This document shows positions 36,001-46,099 of a stretch of 64,000 nt of DNA, one piece after another. The DNA is taken from assembly GCA_051453625.1 (NCBI GenBank), contig JBOZIK010000001.1, positions 210,796,537-210,860,536 on the forward strand, written 5' to 3'. A model generated the notes under the pieces. The model was not told where the DNA came from, made no database searches, and was given only the letters and a program-made list of their open reading frames with translations. The position numbers and the translations under genes are program-made. The stretch's first letter is position 1. Every line of letters begins with the position of its first letter. This DNA is from Welwitschia mirabilis. Its lineage: Eukaryota > Gnetophyta > Gnetopsida > Welwitschiales.

Positions 36001-37700
36001 GACTTATGTAACAGTCTTAAATTTTAAAACTATATGGTCTATTGTAGTATAAAAAGATCTAATTATCATTATTTCATAAGAACTATAAGGGAATTTTAAT
36101 GCTCTCAAACAATTAAGTTATTTAGAAAAGATATTATTAAGGTATGATTTTAAGGGATTTGAAAAAAGGATTAAGAGCATTAATGATAGAAACTACCATC
36201 CTAAGCATTAGGAATAATCATTCACAAGATAAACTATGAAGTGAACCAAAGCTAAGATCAAGATATTACACTATATACAAAACAATTTCATAGATAGGGT
36301 CTAGATTATTCACTACGGATTTTAAATGTGATGAATGAAATTGGCTTAGAGATGATTTATATTATACTAAAGTATAAGAAACAATAGAATGACATGAAAG
36401 ATGTTACAAACACTGACATAACAATCATCTAAATTTGAAACATACATTAAAGGAAATAACTATTCTTGATAAATACAAAATAACATCTGAAATGGACTAT
36501 TATATCACTAGTAATCATAATGAAGTCAATAATTCAATAAGACATAGATCTAATTATAGATTAAATTGCATTCACTAATAATGTAAATACTACAACAAAT
36601 AATGNNNNNNNNNNNNNNNNNNNNNNNNNNNNNNNNNNNNNNNNNNNNNNNNNNNNNNNNNNNNNNNNNNNNNNNNNNNNNNNNNNNNNNNNNNNNNNNN
36701 NNNNNNNNNNNNNNNNNNNNNNNNNNNNNNNNNNNNNNNNNNNNNNNNNNNNNNNNNNNNNNNNNNNNNNNNNNNNNNNNNNNNNNNNNNNNNNNNNNNN
36801 NNNNNNNNNNNNNNNNNNNNNNNNNNNNNNNNNNNNNNNNNNNNNNNNNNNNNNNNNNNNNNNNNNNNNNNNNNNNNNNNNNNNNNNNNNNNNNNNNNNN
36901 NNNNNNNNNNNNNNNNNNNNNNNNNNNNNNNNNNNNNNNNNNNNNNNNNNNNNNNNNNNNNNNNNNNNNNNNNNNNNNNNNNNNNNNNNNNNNNNNNNNN
37001 NNNNNNNNNNNNNNNNNNNNNNNNNNNNNNNNNNNNNNNNNNNNNNNNNNNNNNNNNNNNNNNNNNNNNNNNNNNNNNNNNNNNNNNNNNNNNNNNNNNN
37101 NNNNNNNNNNNNNNNNNNNNNNNNNNNNNNNNNNNNNNNNNNNNNNNNNNNNNNNNNNNNNNNNNNNNNNNNNNNNNNNNNNNNNNNNNNNNNNNNNNNN
37201 NNNNNNNNNNNNNNNNNNNNNNNNNNNNNNNNNNNNNNNNTAATCATAATGTAGTCAATAATTCAATAATACATAGATCTAATTATATATTAAATTGCAT
37301 TCACTAATAATGTAAATAATACAACAATTAATGATTTATTACAATGATAAATGCTTAGGATTAACAAGGCAAATTCCTCATGAAATAATCATTCCCTCAT
37401 GTCTAGGGGAGAAAGAAGGCTTAAAACCTTAAGATGAGATAACACCTTATCAAAGTCATGAAAGATTTGGATCTAAAAGAATAGAGGTCTAATGTGAAAA
37501 TAGAATTGAATAAAATATCTAAGAACATGAAATGAATCAACCCTAGATATAGGCTTTGCTTATATAGCTAAGGATTAGATTACTAATGACATTAGTACAT
37601 GCTTGGTATGTTAAGATAGATAACATGAATGAAGAAATTCCTAGGTTATTAGAATTAATCATGTTAGTCCTTAGTCTTCTAAAGATCTCCTTTACTTCTT
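35950..37700. other. AT-rich DNA with a gap, no recognised gene
   Basis: No domain seen. It includes the 636-N gap at 36605-37240 with duplicated flanks and a TATA-like GCTTATATAGC at about 37558. The gag of element D should lie here but could not be recognised. Confidence 0.5.
36512..37333. other. 636-N gap with duplicated flanks
   Basis: The 93 bp before the gap (36512-36604) and the bases after it (37241-37333) are near-identical, sharing TAATCATAATG and CAATAATTCAATAA with a few substitutions. Confidence 0.95.
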
Positions 37701-39100
37701 TGATCATTAAACTGAATTTTTCTTTATGATGTAAGTTTAATTTGATTTATAACCTAGATTTTCTAGAACCTATATCACCATGAAATGTGAATAGAACCAT
37801 CAGTTTAGATGATGGTTTCACTTCTTTTGGGTAGTTTCTCTTCTTCAAAAGTTAGACAATCCAAAATGATTGTAAAGAAAATTTGAAGTATCATTTCTTT
37901 TTAATAACATTTTGAAAATTATAAGGATTGAACTTGGCTAATGATAATTCAATAATAAATATAGCATTTATAGCCTAAAACTGTATTATTTACTAAACTC
38001 TATAGATCCAATATAATTGTAAATAATTTCAAATCTAATAATTCTTAATCTATTCTTTTATTGTCAATAATGCATGGAATAACTAAAAAAGTAGAATCTT
38101 CAAACCTAGGTAAAAGATTGTTTTGAACTAACGCATTATGTCTTTCTTTACATTCATCTACCTTTTCATATTTCACATCTATTTAAGGAATTTTACATAG
38201 ATAGGCATTCATTTAATGGCATCTAAAAGGGTAATGTTGATTTTCACTACCTTAAAAGATTTTTAGGTATTCTTCTTTAAGTTATTTCTTTCTTATAGGT
38301 ATGACATGTCTTAGAAATGGAGCTTTCTTAAGTTCTTCATATGTATGGCTCTCCATGTCATCTTCATCATATTTTTGAGGCTTATTGGTAGGTTAAGATT
38401 TAAAATTAAATATAAAGGAATCTTATCTTAGTGATTAAAAGTTTTTAGTAATTTGCATAACACTTCTATGTGTGAGAACATTAACTCTTCTAACTCCTTC
38501 TTATGCTTCAACCATGTTAACTCCTTTTGTATTAGGCATAGATGAAGCTAAAATATTAACTCTCTCTTTTTAACTAATGAAGATAACAGATGAAAACTTG
38601 TTTAAGACAACCGATTCATTCCTTATTCTAGATGTTGAAGAGTTCATATTGTTTGATTATTGATGTTAGCTTATTTTTATTGCTAACTATTTAAGCCTTA
38701 ATAAAATACTTCTTAATTTCTTTGAATGGCTTATTTTAAGGTTGAGTAGGTATTTGTGAGATAAATGCTTCATTTTTTGAGGGGATTTTCAAGAAAAATA
38801 GGGGTAATTCCCCCATTTCTAATTGTATGAAATCTCCACAAGGGAGATGATTACTGTTGTTGTTCTAAAAAGGGTTTCTGTGGTACACAATATTCACTTG
38901 CTCAAAGGACATTCATACATTTCATGTTTATGTGAAATACATATAGCATTTATAACAACTCCGATAGCCTTATGAGGTTTAGACATTTGAGGTTGTTCTA
39001 GGTGATTGGCTATGGTATCTATATTCTTGTTTATATTAGTTTCTTTGTTATAACCCACATTTTGTAAGCTTTAATTAATAGGGTTTCTAAACTATGTAAA
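37700..39100 (-). pseudogene. Athila/Tat-like gypsy gag-protease junction
   Basis: Minus-strand segments KSFKVVKINITLLDAIK and MPIYVKFLK match the Athila-type linker (FLxxFKxLxINIPLLDAIxQMPxYAKFLK) between gag and PR. STFLVIPCIIDNKRID followed by ELLDLKLF corresponds to FTIPCxIGNxxxxxALLDLGAS, so the protease active site DLGAS is lost. Further upstream (to 39100) is Gln/Lys/Glu-rich linker. Many stops. RT is not found downstream, where the 36605-37240 gap and element D lie. Confidence 0.75.
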
Positions 39101-39118
39101 ACATTTTGATATTAATTT

Positions 39119-39218
39119 NNNNNNNNNNNNNNNNNNNNNNNNNNNNNNNNNNNNNNNNNNNNNNNNNNNNNNNNNNNNNNNNNNNNNNNNNNNNNNNNNN
39201 NNNNNNNNNNNNNNNNNN
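39119..39218. other. assembly gap (100 N)
   Basis: Placeholder-sized gap. Confidence 1.
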
Positions 39219-39295
39219 CCATTGTGCATGATAGTTAATAACGAATACAAAAAAAAATTATGGTTAATTAGGGTAATTAAAGTTGGGGTGTTACA
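39219..39295 (-). repeat. gypsy LTR end fragment (TGTAACACCCC type)
   Basis: Read on the minus strand, an LTR-like start TGTAACACCCCAACTTTAAT begins at 39295. TGTAACACCCC is a common plant gypsy LTR start. The other end lies in or beyond the gap. Confidence 0.5.
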
Positions 39296-39599
39296 TTCTT
39301 CATCCAACTTGTATATACCTCATCCTTTGGCTTACTAGATGGTTGGAATTTGTTTAGCCCCATCTTTAGCTGTAGATGATCTCTCACAATGTTTAGCACT
39401 TTGAGCTATGTTTTCTAGAGTATCCCGAGCTTCTACTAATTTGTTATAAGTTAAAGTACATCCACTCATCATTTCAATTAATCACCTATGGTTTACACAT
39501 GAAATTTGACACATTTGGCCACTCATCCTTAGTAAATAATATATTTTGAAGGCTATAGATACCATGTTAACCAGTGGAATACCACAAACACTTTTAAAG

Positions 39600-40165
39600 G
39601 ATAAGAAAGAGCTCCGTATGCAGCTCTACCTTTTGCAAGCAACACTAGTATAAAGATGGGCAACATCTTATGATCCAATGGGATCATAGTCACATCTAGA
39701 TTGATAGATTAGATTGCAGACTTCCTTCAACTCCAAAGGAAAGAACTAAACAATTTAGAAGATGTGGGGTTTACAAAATTGGTTAAACATTTTGTGTAAG
39801 GATGTGTAGTATATGCTACAATGGAGAAAGTAATCAAACATTCTATTAAAGAATCTGAAGCTGGTAGAAGAGAAAAATCTTTACTAGTGAAGCATCTTAG
39901 ATTACATAAGATGCATAGATAGATGTTTGATAATGTTCAAATACTTTTCATTATTGATAATGAATTTAACAGAAAAATCTAAAAAACCTTGAAAATTAAA
40001 ATCCATATTAATAATCACAAGAAAGAAACTTTATTGGCTACTGAATTCTTGAACAGATGCACAGATAAGAAGCTTACACCCACTTTCGCATGTTTACAAC
40101 CAAAAATAAGAGACATGACATGGTACAGTTATTCAACAAATTTATTGAATAGATCCTTAAGATAG
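39600..40165 (+). pseudogene. unrecognised coding-like stretch
   Basis: One plus-strand frame runs from about 39720 to 40165 with only a few stops. It includes FLQLQRKELNNLEDVGFTKL, EKVIKHSIKESEAGREKSLL, KIKIHINNHKKETLLATEFL and NRCTDKKLTPTFACLQ. Residue composition (mixed charged, amphipathic) is protein-like and unlike the Phe/Ile/Lys/Asn noise of the surrounding AT-rich DNA. It directly abuts the GC-rich island, and the frame stays open for some distance into it. No family is recognised. It could be a dead gene, an exon or an unfamiliar transposon ORF. Confidence 0.4.
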
Positions 40166-40194
40166 AAGTAAGGTTCAAAAGAAAAGTGCTAATC

Positions 40195-41215
40195 ATTTCG
40201 CTCACCTCTTAAGAGAAGCAGCGTTTTCGGATCTCACGAGCACGCAGTTTCCTCCAGTCGTCTATATCCGAAACTGGCAGGACCGAGACAGTCAAATAAG
40301 AGAACGGCAAACACAGACAACCCGAGCCCGCATGCTTCATCTGTCCAGTTGGGTGACGCAACGCGCAGGAGGAGCAATAACACTGATACAACCAACCACA
40401 CAAACCCGCTTGAAGGTCCATGCTTTCTCCGCCATCCGGATGAGAGTGTCCATAGCTGTGCATGTCGGTAAACTCTTCTGTTGGCACTAAACACTCGCAT
40501 TTCAAAGCATGCAGAGACGGCGCTCTGCAATTTGCCATGAATAGAACGCAGGCCGGACATTGGAAGTGATCACAGGACTGAAGCAAAGAGTCAAAATGTA
40601 CCAGAACCAAACAGGAGAGCATTGTGCAGGGTTGTGCTGAAATTCGAAGGAAGACTAAGTGTACANNNNNNNNNNGCCAGAATGAATGGGAGGCTGTTAT
40701 GAGGTTGAAACGTCAGCCCAGGCATAGTAGTTCTTGTGGCTGATAAAGGGTAGCGCCATCGCTACTCTCTGTAGTCACGATCATGACAAGAAGACAGCAG
40801 AACACCATCCTCCACGCGAATAGATTACCATCCCATAAGCAAGCGTATAAAGAACCTCCAGAGACTTCTGGTGAGACCTCTTCAATTCCAGAGAATGACA
40901 GATGCCTCTTCGACCCATCTACGCACACACTTCCATGGCGCATTTATGGCGTTCCTCAGATATCCGGACACCGTAGCAACGCCAACGAACCAATTTGTGG
41001 TACCAAAGGCATCATGGCTACTTCTAATGCAGTTTCTTTGGACATCGTGCTACATTGACAGGACCTTTCAGAGTTCTTGGAAGTAACATCCCAGATGATA
41101 TGTGGGCACCCATTAGAGCGTCTGTGGAAGTCACGTTCTTCAAATTAAAGATATGTGACACTCATGAGAGCAATGGGATTGCCATTATCTTCAATAGTTG
41201 CCAAAAAAACGGTTG
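40195..41215. other. GC-rich, CpG-retaining island of unknown origin
   Basis: Base composition changes sharply here to about half G+C with many CpG, then returns to AT-rich DNA near 41220. A 10-N gap (40666-40675) lies inside. Several frames are open without any forming a clear gene: minus 40209-40622 (137 codons, Cys-rich, 13 Cys or more), minus 40234-40560 (with hydrophobic FVWLVVSVLLLLLRVA), minus 40713-40943, plus 40783-41058, and plus about 41035-41218 (GPFRVLGSNIPDDMWAPIRA to a stop). The last two join if one frameshift is allowed. No domain is recognised. Options: a host gene exon or CpG island, a young organellar insertion, or foreign sequence. Confidence 0.7.
40209..40622 (-). CDS. 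uncertain 137-codon Cys-rich ORF in GC-rich island
   Basis: ATG to stop on the minus strand; product starts MLSCLVLVHFDSLLQSCDHF. It has many cysteines and histidines (CPACVLF, CECLVPTEEF, YGHSHPDGG, CYCSSCALRH) but no ordered zinc-finger spacing that I recognise. A second minus frame (40234-40560) overlaps almost entirely and is equally open. High GC lowers stop frequency, so neither is compelling. Listed because it is among the longest N-free ATG-to-stop frames in the window and lies in its only GC-rich segment. Confidence 0.25.
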   Translation of the reverse strand: MLSCLVLVHFDSLLQSCDHFQCPACVLFMANCRAPSLHALKCECLVPTEEFTDMHSYGHSHPDGGESMDLQAGLCGWLYQCYCSSCALRHPTGQMKHAGSGCLCLPFSYLTVSVLPVSDIDDWRKLRAREIRKRCFS

Positions 41216-41218
41216 TTA
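40783..41218 (+). pseudogene. possible broken gene in GC-rich island (one frameshift)
   Basis: The plus frame from ATG 40783 reads MTRRQQNTILHANRLPSHKQ and later LPWRIYGVPQISGHRSNANE, and stops at 41058. An overlapping plus frame reads FGHRATLTGPFRVLGSNIPD and ends NSCQKNGC with a stop at about 41218. A single +1 shift near 41030-41040 would connect them. The protein-like composition of the second part is the reason for listing it. Antisense frames are also open, so this may be chance in GC-rich DNA. No family recognised. Confidence 0.3.
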
Positions 41219-41339
41219 GGCATAGGTAATGCAAACATTTTAATATAATTGAGATATGCCAACAAATATGATTGAAAGAGAATTATGGGTAGCCCAAGTT
41301 AGAGAAAAATCCAAAAAATATGAAAGGGGAAGAGGACAA

Positions 41340-42368
41340 GTGTAATATTTCAAAATCATTAATTTGGCCGAGAGGCCATCCCAAGTCAGTGATTTGTTTG
41401 AGATAGTGTTACGCTTATTGTTTAAAAAATTTATTTTTAGTTTAAAAAAATTATAAAAGATTAAACTTACTTAATTTAAAAATGGTAAAGGTAATAAATG
41501 TTGAAATAGCAATTCTAATAAATTTTGGAATAGAAAACCTTAATTCTTTTTCGAAATATTTAACCTCATAATTTTTGAAATGGTAAACCTATTTTTATGG
41601 GTTTATTTTTAACTTTTAAAAAGGGCCAAATCAATACACATAATCCAAACATGATCGAAAGGTGGAAAACATTAATACATCTTGGCCAATTTACAAATAT
41701 ATATTTATTTTGTCGAGAGGTCATCCCCAACAAGTGATTTGTCTAGGATAGTATTATGCCTTTTTTAATTTATTTTATTTGGGATAGAGTTACACCTATT
41801 TTTTATAAATTTTACTTTTAGTTTAAAAAAGCTTATAAAAAATTAAGCTTACTTAATTTGGAAATGATAGAGGTAATAAATTTTGAAACAGTAATTATAA
41901 TAAATTTTGAAATGCAAAACCTTACATTTAACCTCATAATTTTTGTTTGGCTGAGAGGCCATTCCTAGTGAGTGATTTTTCTAGGATAGTGTTATGCCTA
42001 TTTTTTAAAAATTTTATTTCTAGTTTAAGGAAACTTATAAAAGATCAAACTTATTTAATTTTGAAATGGTAAAGGTAATAAATGTTAAAATAGAAATTCT
42101 AATAAATTTTGAAAAGGAAAACCTTAATTTTTTTAAAACATCATAATTTTTGAAATAGTAAACCTAATTTTATAGGGCCATTTTCACCTTTTAAAAGTAC
42201 CAAATAAATGCACACAATCAAAACATGATTAAAAGGTGGAAAACATTGATACATCTTGGGCAAATTATAGATATATATTTATTTGGCCAAGAGGCCATCC
42301 CTAATGAGTGATTTGTCTGGGAAAGTGTTACACCTATTTTTTAAAAATTTTATTTTTAGTTTAAAAAA
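41340..42368. repeat. satellite-like tandem repeat, about 340-bp unit, four copies
   Basis: The box TTGGCCGAGAGGCCATCCC, or a variant of it, recurs near 41365, 41712, 41947 and 42280 (spacings about 347, 235, 333; the 235 is an internal deletion). Each is followed by AGTGATTTGTCTAGGATAGTGTTA-like sequence, AATTTTATTTTTAGTTTAAA, GGTAAAGGTAATAAATGTT and CAAAACATGATCGAAAGGTGG-like blocks. The array runs into the 42369-42468 gap. Confidence 0.9.
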
Positions 42369-42468
42369 NNNNNNNNNNNNNNNNNNNNNNNNNNNNNNNN
42401 NNNNNNNNNNNNNNNNNNNNNNNNNNNNNNNNNNNNNNNNNNNNNNNNNNNNNNNNNNNNNNNNNNNN
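42369..42468. other. assembly gap (100 N)
   Basis: Placeholder gap between the satellite and the LTR; the first bases of the LTR fall in it. Confidence 1.
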
Positions 42469-42853
42469 ATGTGTATTAAGCACTAATGAAGTGTGGTTAA
42501 TAAGAAATGTGAATGAGTGTGACCCAAATATGTAAAGATCTATTCCTTCATTGTGTAATATAAGCCTATGACATTAGGTGGGGATGGATAGTCTAGGTGG
42601 ATGTAACCGACGACAACCTTGGCTAATCTCCAAGGGTCCCAAGAGGGGAACTAAGGTCGTAGTCCACTGTCTTTACTTATATCTACTAGTCTAAGACTTT
42701 TTGCGAATAATGTGGAATGTAATCTATTACAATCAGTAATAAAAGCCTATTTCTCTCTAAATTGTTCCTTATTATTTTTATGAATCCTGGCATATTATTT
42801 TAAATGTTCCTTTTAAGTAAAATAATCTAAAAATAGTAAAATTGAACATTACA
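42469..42853 (+). repeat. 5' LTR of gypsy element E1
   Basis: Reverse-complementary to 57180-57581 and 60755-61152. Shared blocks include GTGACCCAAA(C/T)ATGTAAA, AAGCCTATGACATTAGGT and AATGTAATCTA(T/C)TA. It ends GAACATTACA, two bases before the PBS. Confidence 0.85.
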
Positions 42854-43028
42854 TTTGGTGGTAGAGCCNNNNNNNNNNNNNNNNNNNNNNNNNNNNNNNN
42901 NNNNNNNNNNNNNNNNNNNNNNNNNNNNNNNNNNNNNNNNNNNNNNNNNNNNNNNNNNNNNNNNNNNNCCTTTTAAGTAAAATAATCCAAAAATAGTAAA
43001 ATTGAACATTAAATTTGGTGGTAGAGCC
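42809..43028. other. LTR end and PBS duplicated around a 100-N gap
   Basis: The 60 bp at 42809-42868 and at 42969-43028 are near-identical. Both end with TGGTGGTAGAGCC, the PBS (42856-42868 and 43016-43028), a variant of TGGTATCAGAGCC. Probably one PBS represented twice by unmerged contig ends. Confidence 0.9.
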
Positions 43029-43079
43029 AATAACAAATGGTAAATTACTACTTGAAGAAAAAAACAAGGAAGAAACTTA

Positions 43080-44108
43080 GTTTATAAATTAAACAACCAA
43101 AAGGCCAGATAGCACATTAAAGAACTAGAATATGGTGATCAAATGAAACAAGATGTCAGCAAAAATAGGGTGCATGATACCTTGACAAGGAAAATTAAAC
43201 ATCACTTCTGAGAAGGAAGAAGATCCTCCACTGAGAAAATAATAGGTTTATGACCCTCCGCGCCTGTGATAGTAGGCTCCGTGTCACCTGGAACTACTTC
43301 CATTTCAACAAGCTATGAAGGAGCTGTCGCAGTACTGATTTTAATCAAAGAAGAAGCTGCTACTGAATCTGCCCCAGTAATAGGATATAGCTACTTATAG
43401 AGCTTCATATGTATCTTACTGTAATTAATCAAAGTCCCTAATAGATGTTCTTTTAAGAGTTCCCTTCCATGATACAACACTTATATGTCATCAATAATAA
43501 TGGCCAGACGATCTACATAAGCCTGTATCATCTTCTTACTCTTTGTCAAATGAGTAGATAAGGCAGCCTGATTCTCTTCTATTATAGCCATCCGTGAATC
43601 ATTTGCTTGTGATTTCTTCTCTGATAAACATATGTTATCCACTTCATTCTCTAACATCCAAAGGGAATTACTCATAGACTACCACTCTTCAATCCCATGA
43701 CGAGCCATCTAGTAAAATGATTCCATCATATCCATCATATTGTAGAAATCTCGGAGTGGAGCAGGTCATTTTCACCATGGAGAACAGCTGTATTCGAAGT
43801 CTTGTAGTACATCTACTGTTTTGGATCAATGATGGGTATAAACATCATCTAGGCGTAAAGGATGCATGACCTGTGCATGCAAAAGATTGGAAAGGGACTG
43901 ATAATCCCCTATCTAGTCCATTAACTCCTTGACCTTGGGATGCAAGGTCTCCACCACTAACAGAAGTCAATCGATGCAATAGAAAACTTGACCCTTTTCA
44001 TTAACAATAGACTATGGAGATACAAGTGGATCGTGAAGAGGCTCTAGAAAACAGTAATCAATTAGATGATTCTGATCTAGAGGCTAAAAATAGGAGGTGA
44101 AATAGGAA
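43080..44108 (-). pseudogene. antisense ORF in gypsy leader, C-terminal part
   Basis: Minus-strand coding-like sequence with few stops: SNSLWMLENEVDNICLSEKK, MAIIEENQAALSTHLTKSKK (open 43481-43675), then ELLKEHLLGTLINYSKIH and VVPGDTEPTITGAEGHKP. The first part has the charged, Leu/Ile-spaced look of a coiled coil. It runs opposite to element E1 and probably continues 51021-52400 across the inserted element B. Function unknown. It may be an accessory antisense ORF, comparable in layout to those reported in Tat/Grande-type elements, or an older insertion. Confidence 0.5.
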
Positions 44109-44113
44109 ATGTT
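44109..44113. repeat. TSD of element B, left
   Basis: ATGTT, identical to 51016-51020. Confidence 0.8.
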
Positions 44114-45586
44114 TGATAGGATCGAGAACCCTAGAGGAGGGAGGGATGAATATGTTTTAAAGAAAATTAAAATGAATAAACTTATGATATAATGAAAACT
44201 TGCTTGAAATAAATCACTAACAAACTTGTGCATGAAAAGATAAACTAAAATGTATTTAGAAAAATGAAACTAACAAAAAGCATAAAATATTGATCAGATG
44301 CACACAAGATTTATAGTGGTTCGGGAAACTCCCTACTTCACTCTTGATGATCAACTTACTAAAAGCCTAATCCAGATCTTTGTTAACTCCTCCAAGTATT
44401 GTAGGTTCATCTGTAACTTTTACACATAGACTTTTGTAGACTAAGTCTTAACCTTTTCAATGAAGTTTTGCAAGCTAAGTTTCAACCTTTTAATGGACTT
44501 TTGTAGACTAAGTCTCAATCTTTCACCATGTAAGATAGTAACAAAATGATGCCAAGATGCACAAATATCACTCGTTCTTTGATACAATGATTTTGATGGA
44601 GCTTATTCCTGTAAAAAATGCAATAGTGTAATACAAGATCTAATCTTGAATGTATAGATATAACAAATGATAGATTATTCTTGGTTAGGAATACAATGCC
44701 AAAATGCTACAGTGAGTATCACAAGATTTAATCCTTCAATTAAGAGTCAAAAAGTATTTTTAATCATCTTTCTCTTGGCTATTTACATTAGAAGGTTGTT
44801 AGGTTTTATTACAATTTAAAACATGCTTCTAATCACTATAAATGACTAGAAAACAAATATCTAATAGATACATAATGGATAGAAAATTTTATTTCAATTT
44901 CGGCTGGTTGACTCCTCAAAAGTCCGGACGATTCCTCCTAGTGTCGTGACTTACACAGGCCATGTGAGTGAAATTTTTTGGTCGCCTTCATGTCTGCTTG
45001 ACCCCTTGGGGTCTGGTCGACCCCCATCTGGTCATCTGTAATTCTATCTGGTTACTTGTTAGTCTTAATAAAAGTTCATTTCAATTTCCTGTATTAGGTC
45101 CAATCGACCCCTTTAGGTATCTGGTCGACCCCATGATGATCAGTTCAAGAGTACTATTCTCAAGTTCACAGATTCAATTGATCCATTCATAGGTTCAGTC
45201 GACTCCTTGACATTCAGTTTAGGGATACTGTTCTTAAGTCCACAAGTCTAGTCAATCCTTTCATAGGTCTGGTCAACCCCTTGACATTCAGTTCAAGTAT
45301 ATTAGTTCTCAGGATCATAGGTCTGGTTGATCCCTCAGGAATCTGGTTGATCCCTCTAAATTTAGTTCAATTCTGAGAGTATGCTCCAAGTGTAGTTGAT
45401 CCCTTCAAAGTCTAGTTGATCCCTCAATAGGGTAAGTAAACTTGACAAGTTTCTAGTAATTAGATTTTGACATTCATAGCTTTAGCATCTAACTTATAAT
45501 TGGTTCATATTTTTGCATAAGATACACATAATTTGCTATACAAAAATTATTAGTTTAACATTAATTGATAAAAAAAAAATCTAATA
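44114..45586 (-). repeat. 3' LTR of element B
   Basis: Starts TGATAGGATCGAGAACCCTA on the plus strand and ends CTAATA at the PPT. Colinear with 49495-51015. It contains many short GGTCGACC(C/A)-type words (for example GGTCTGGTCGACC), giving a degenerate internal repeat around 44900-45420. Confidence 0.9.
44900..45430. repeat. degenerate short repeat TGGTCGACCCCT inside LTR
   Basis: Words like CTGGTCGACCCC, TCCAATCGACCCCTT, GTCTGGTCAACCCCTT and GGTTGATCCCTC recur every 30-60 bases. They are mirrored in the partner LTR at 50280-50830. Many copies show CG changed to CA or TG. Confidence 0.7.
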
Positions 45587-45599
45587 ATCTCCCCCTTTG
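45587..45599 (-). promoter_or_regulatory. polypurine tract of element B
   Basis: The minus strand reads CAAAGGGGGAGAT directly before the 3' LTR. This is the Sirevirus-type PPT, here intact. Confidence 0.9.
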
Positions 45600-46099
45600 A
45601 TATTGATGGCAAACAATACTTTGTTGTAAAAATATTTAAAACTAAGAAAACCTTCCCTCAAGAAATGTCTATAATTATTTATAAAATATTAAGCCTTTTG
45701 AAGTCAATTAAAGACATTTTGATAAGCCTAATTTTGTGCTAAAACAAAAATAATTTAAGATGCATATTTAGAGAGTTAAGAACATAATATGTATGAAAAG
45801 CACATTTGAATCACATAACTTTTATCACTTTAATATTTTAAGATTCATTGCAAATATTTAGACAATTTCTATTCATTGCAAATAAAAGATAAACATCATT
45901 TGGATTCGTAAGTTTTATCATTGAAAAATGTTAAGCTCATATAGATGTTTAAATTGCATAAAAATATTTGAGATACCAATTGAAAACATAAAACTAAGTG
46001 CATTTTTATTCCATTAAACATAAGTATTATAAAATAAAAGTATTCATTAAGAGTATACTACATCTGATAATATAAGCAATAAAGAGATATGCAACTAAT

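Noticed and set aside
40195-41215. Assignment of the GC-rich island to a named host gene or to mitochondrial DNA
   Set aside because: No domain or gene could be recognised by reading; composition alone does not distinguish these, so no identity is claimed.
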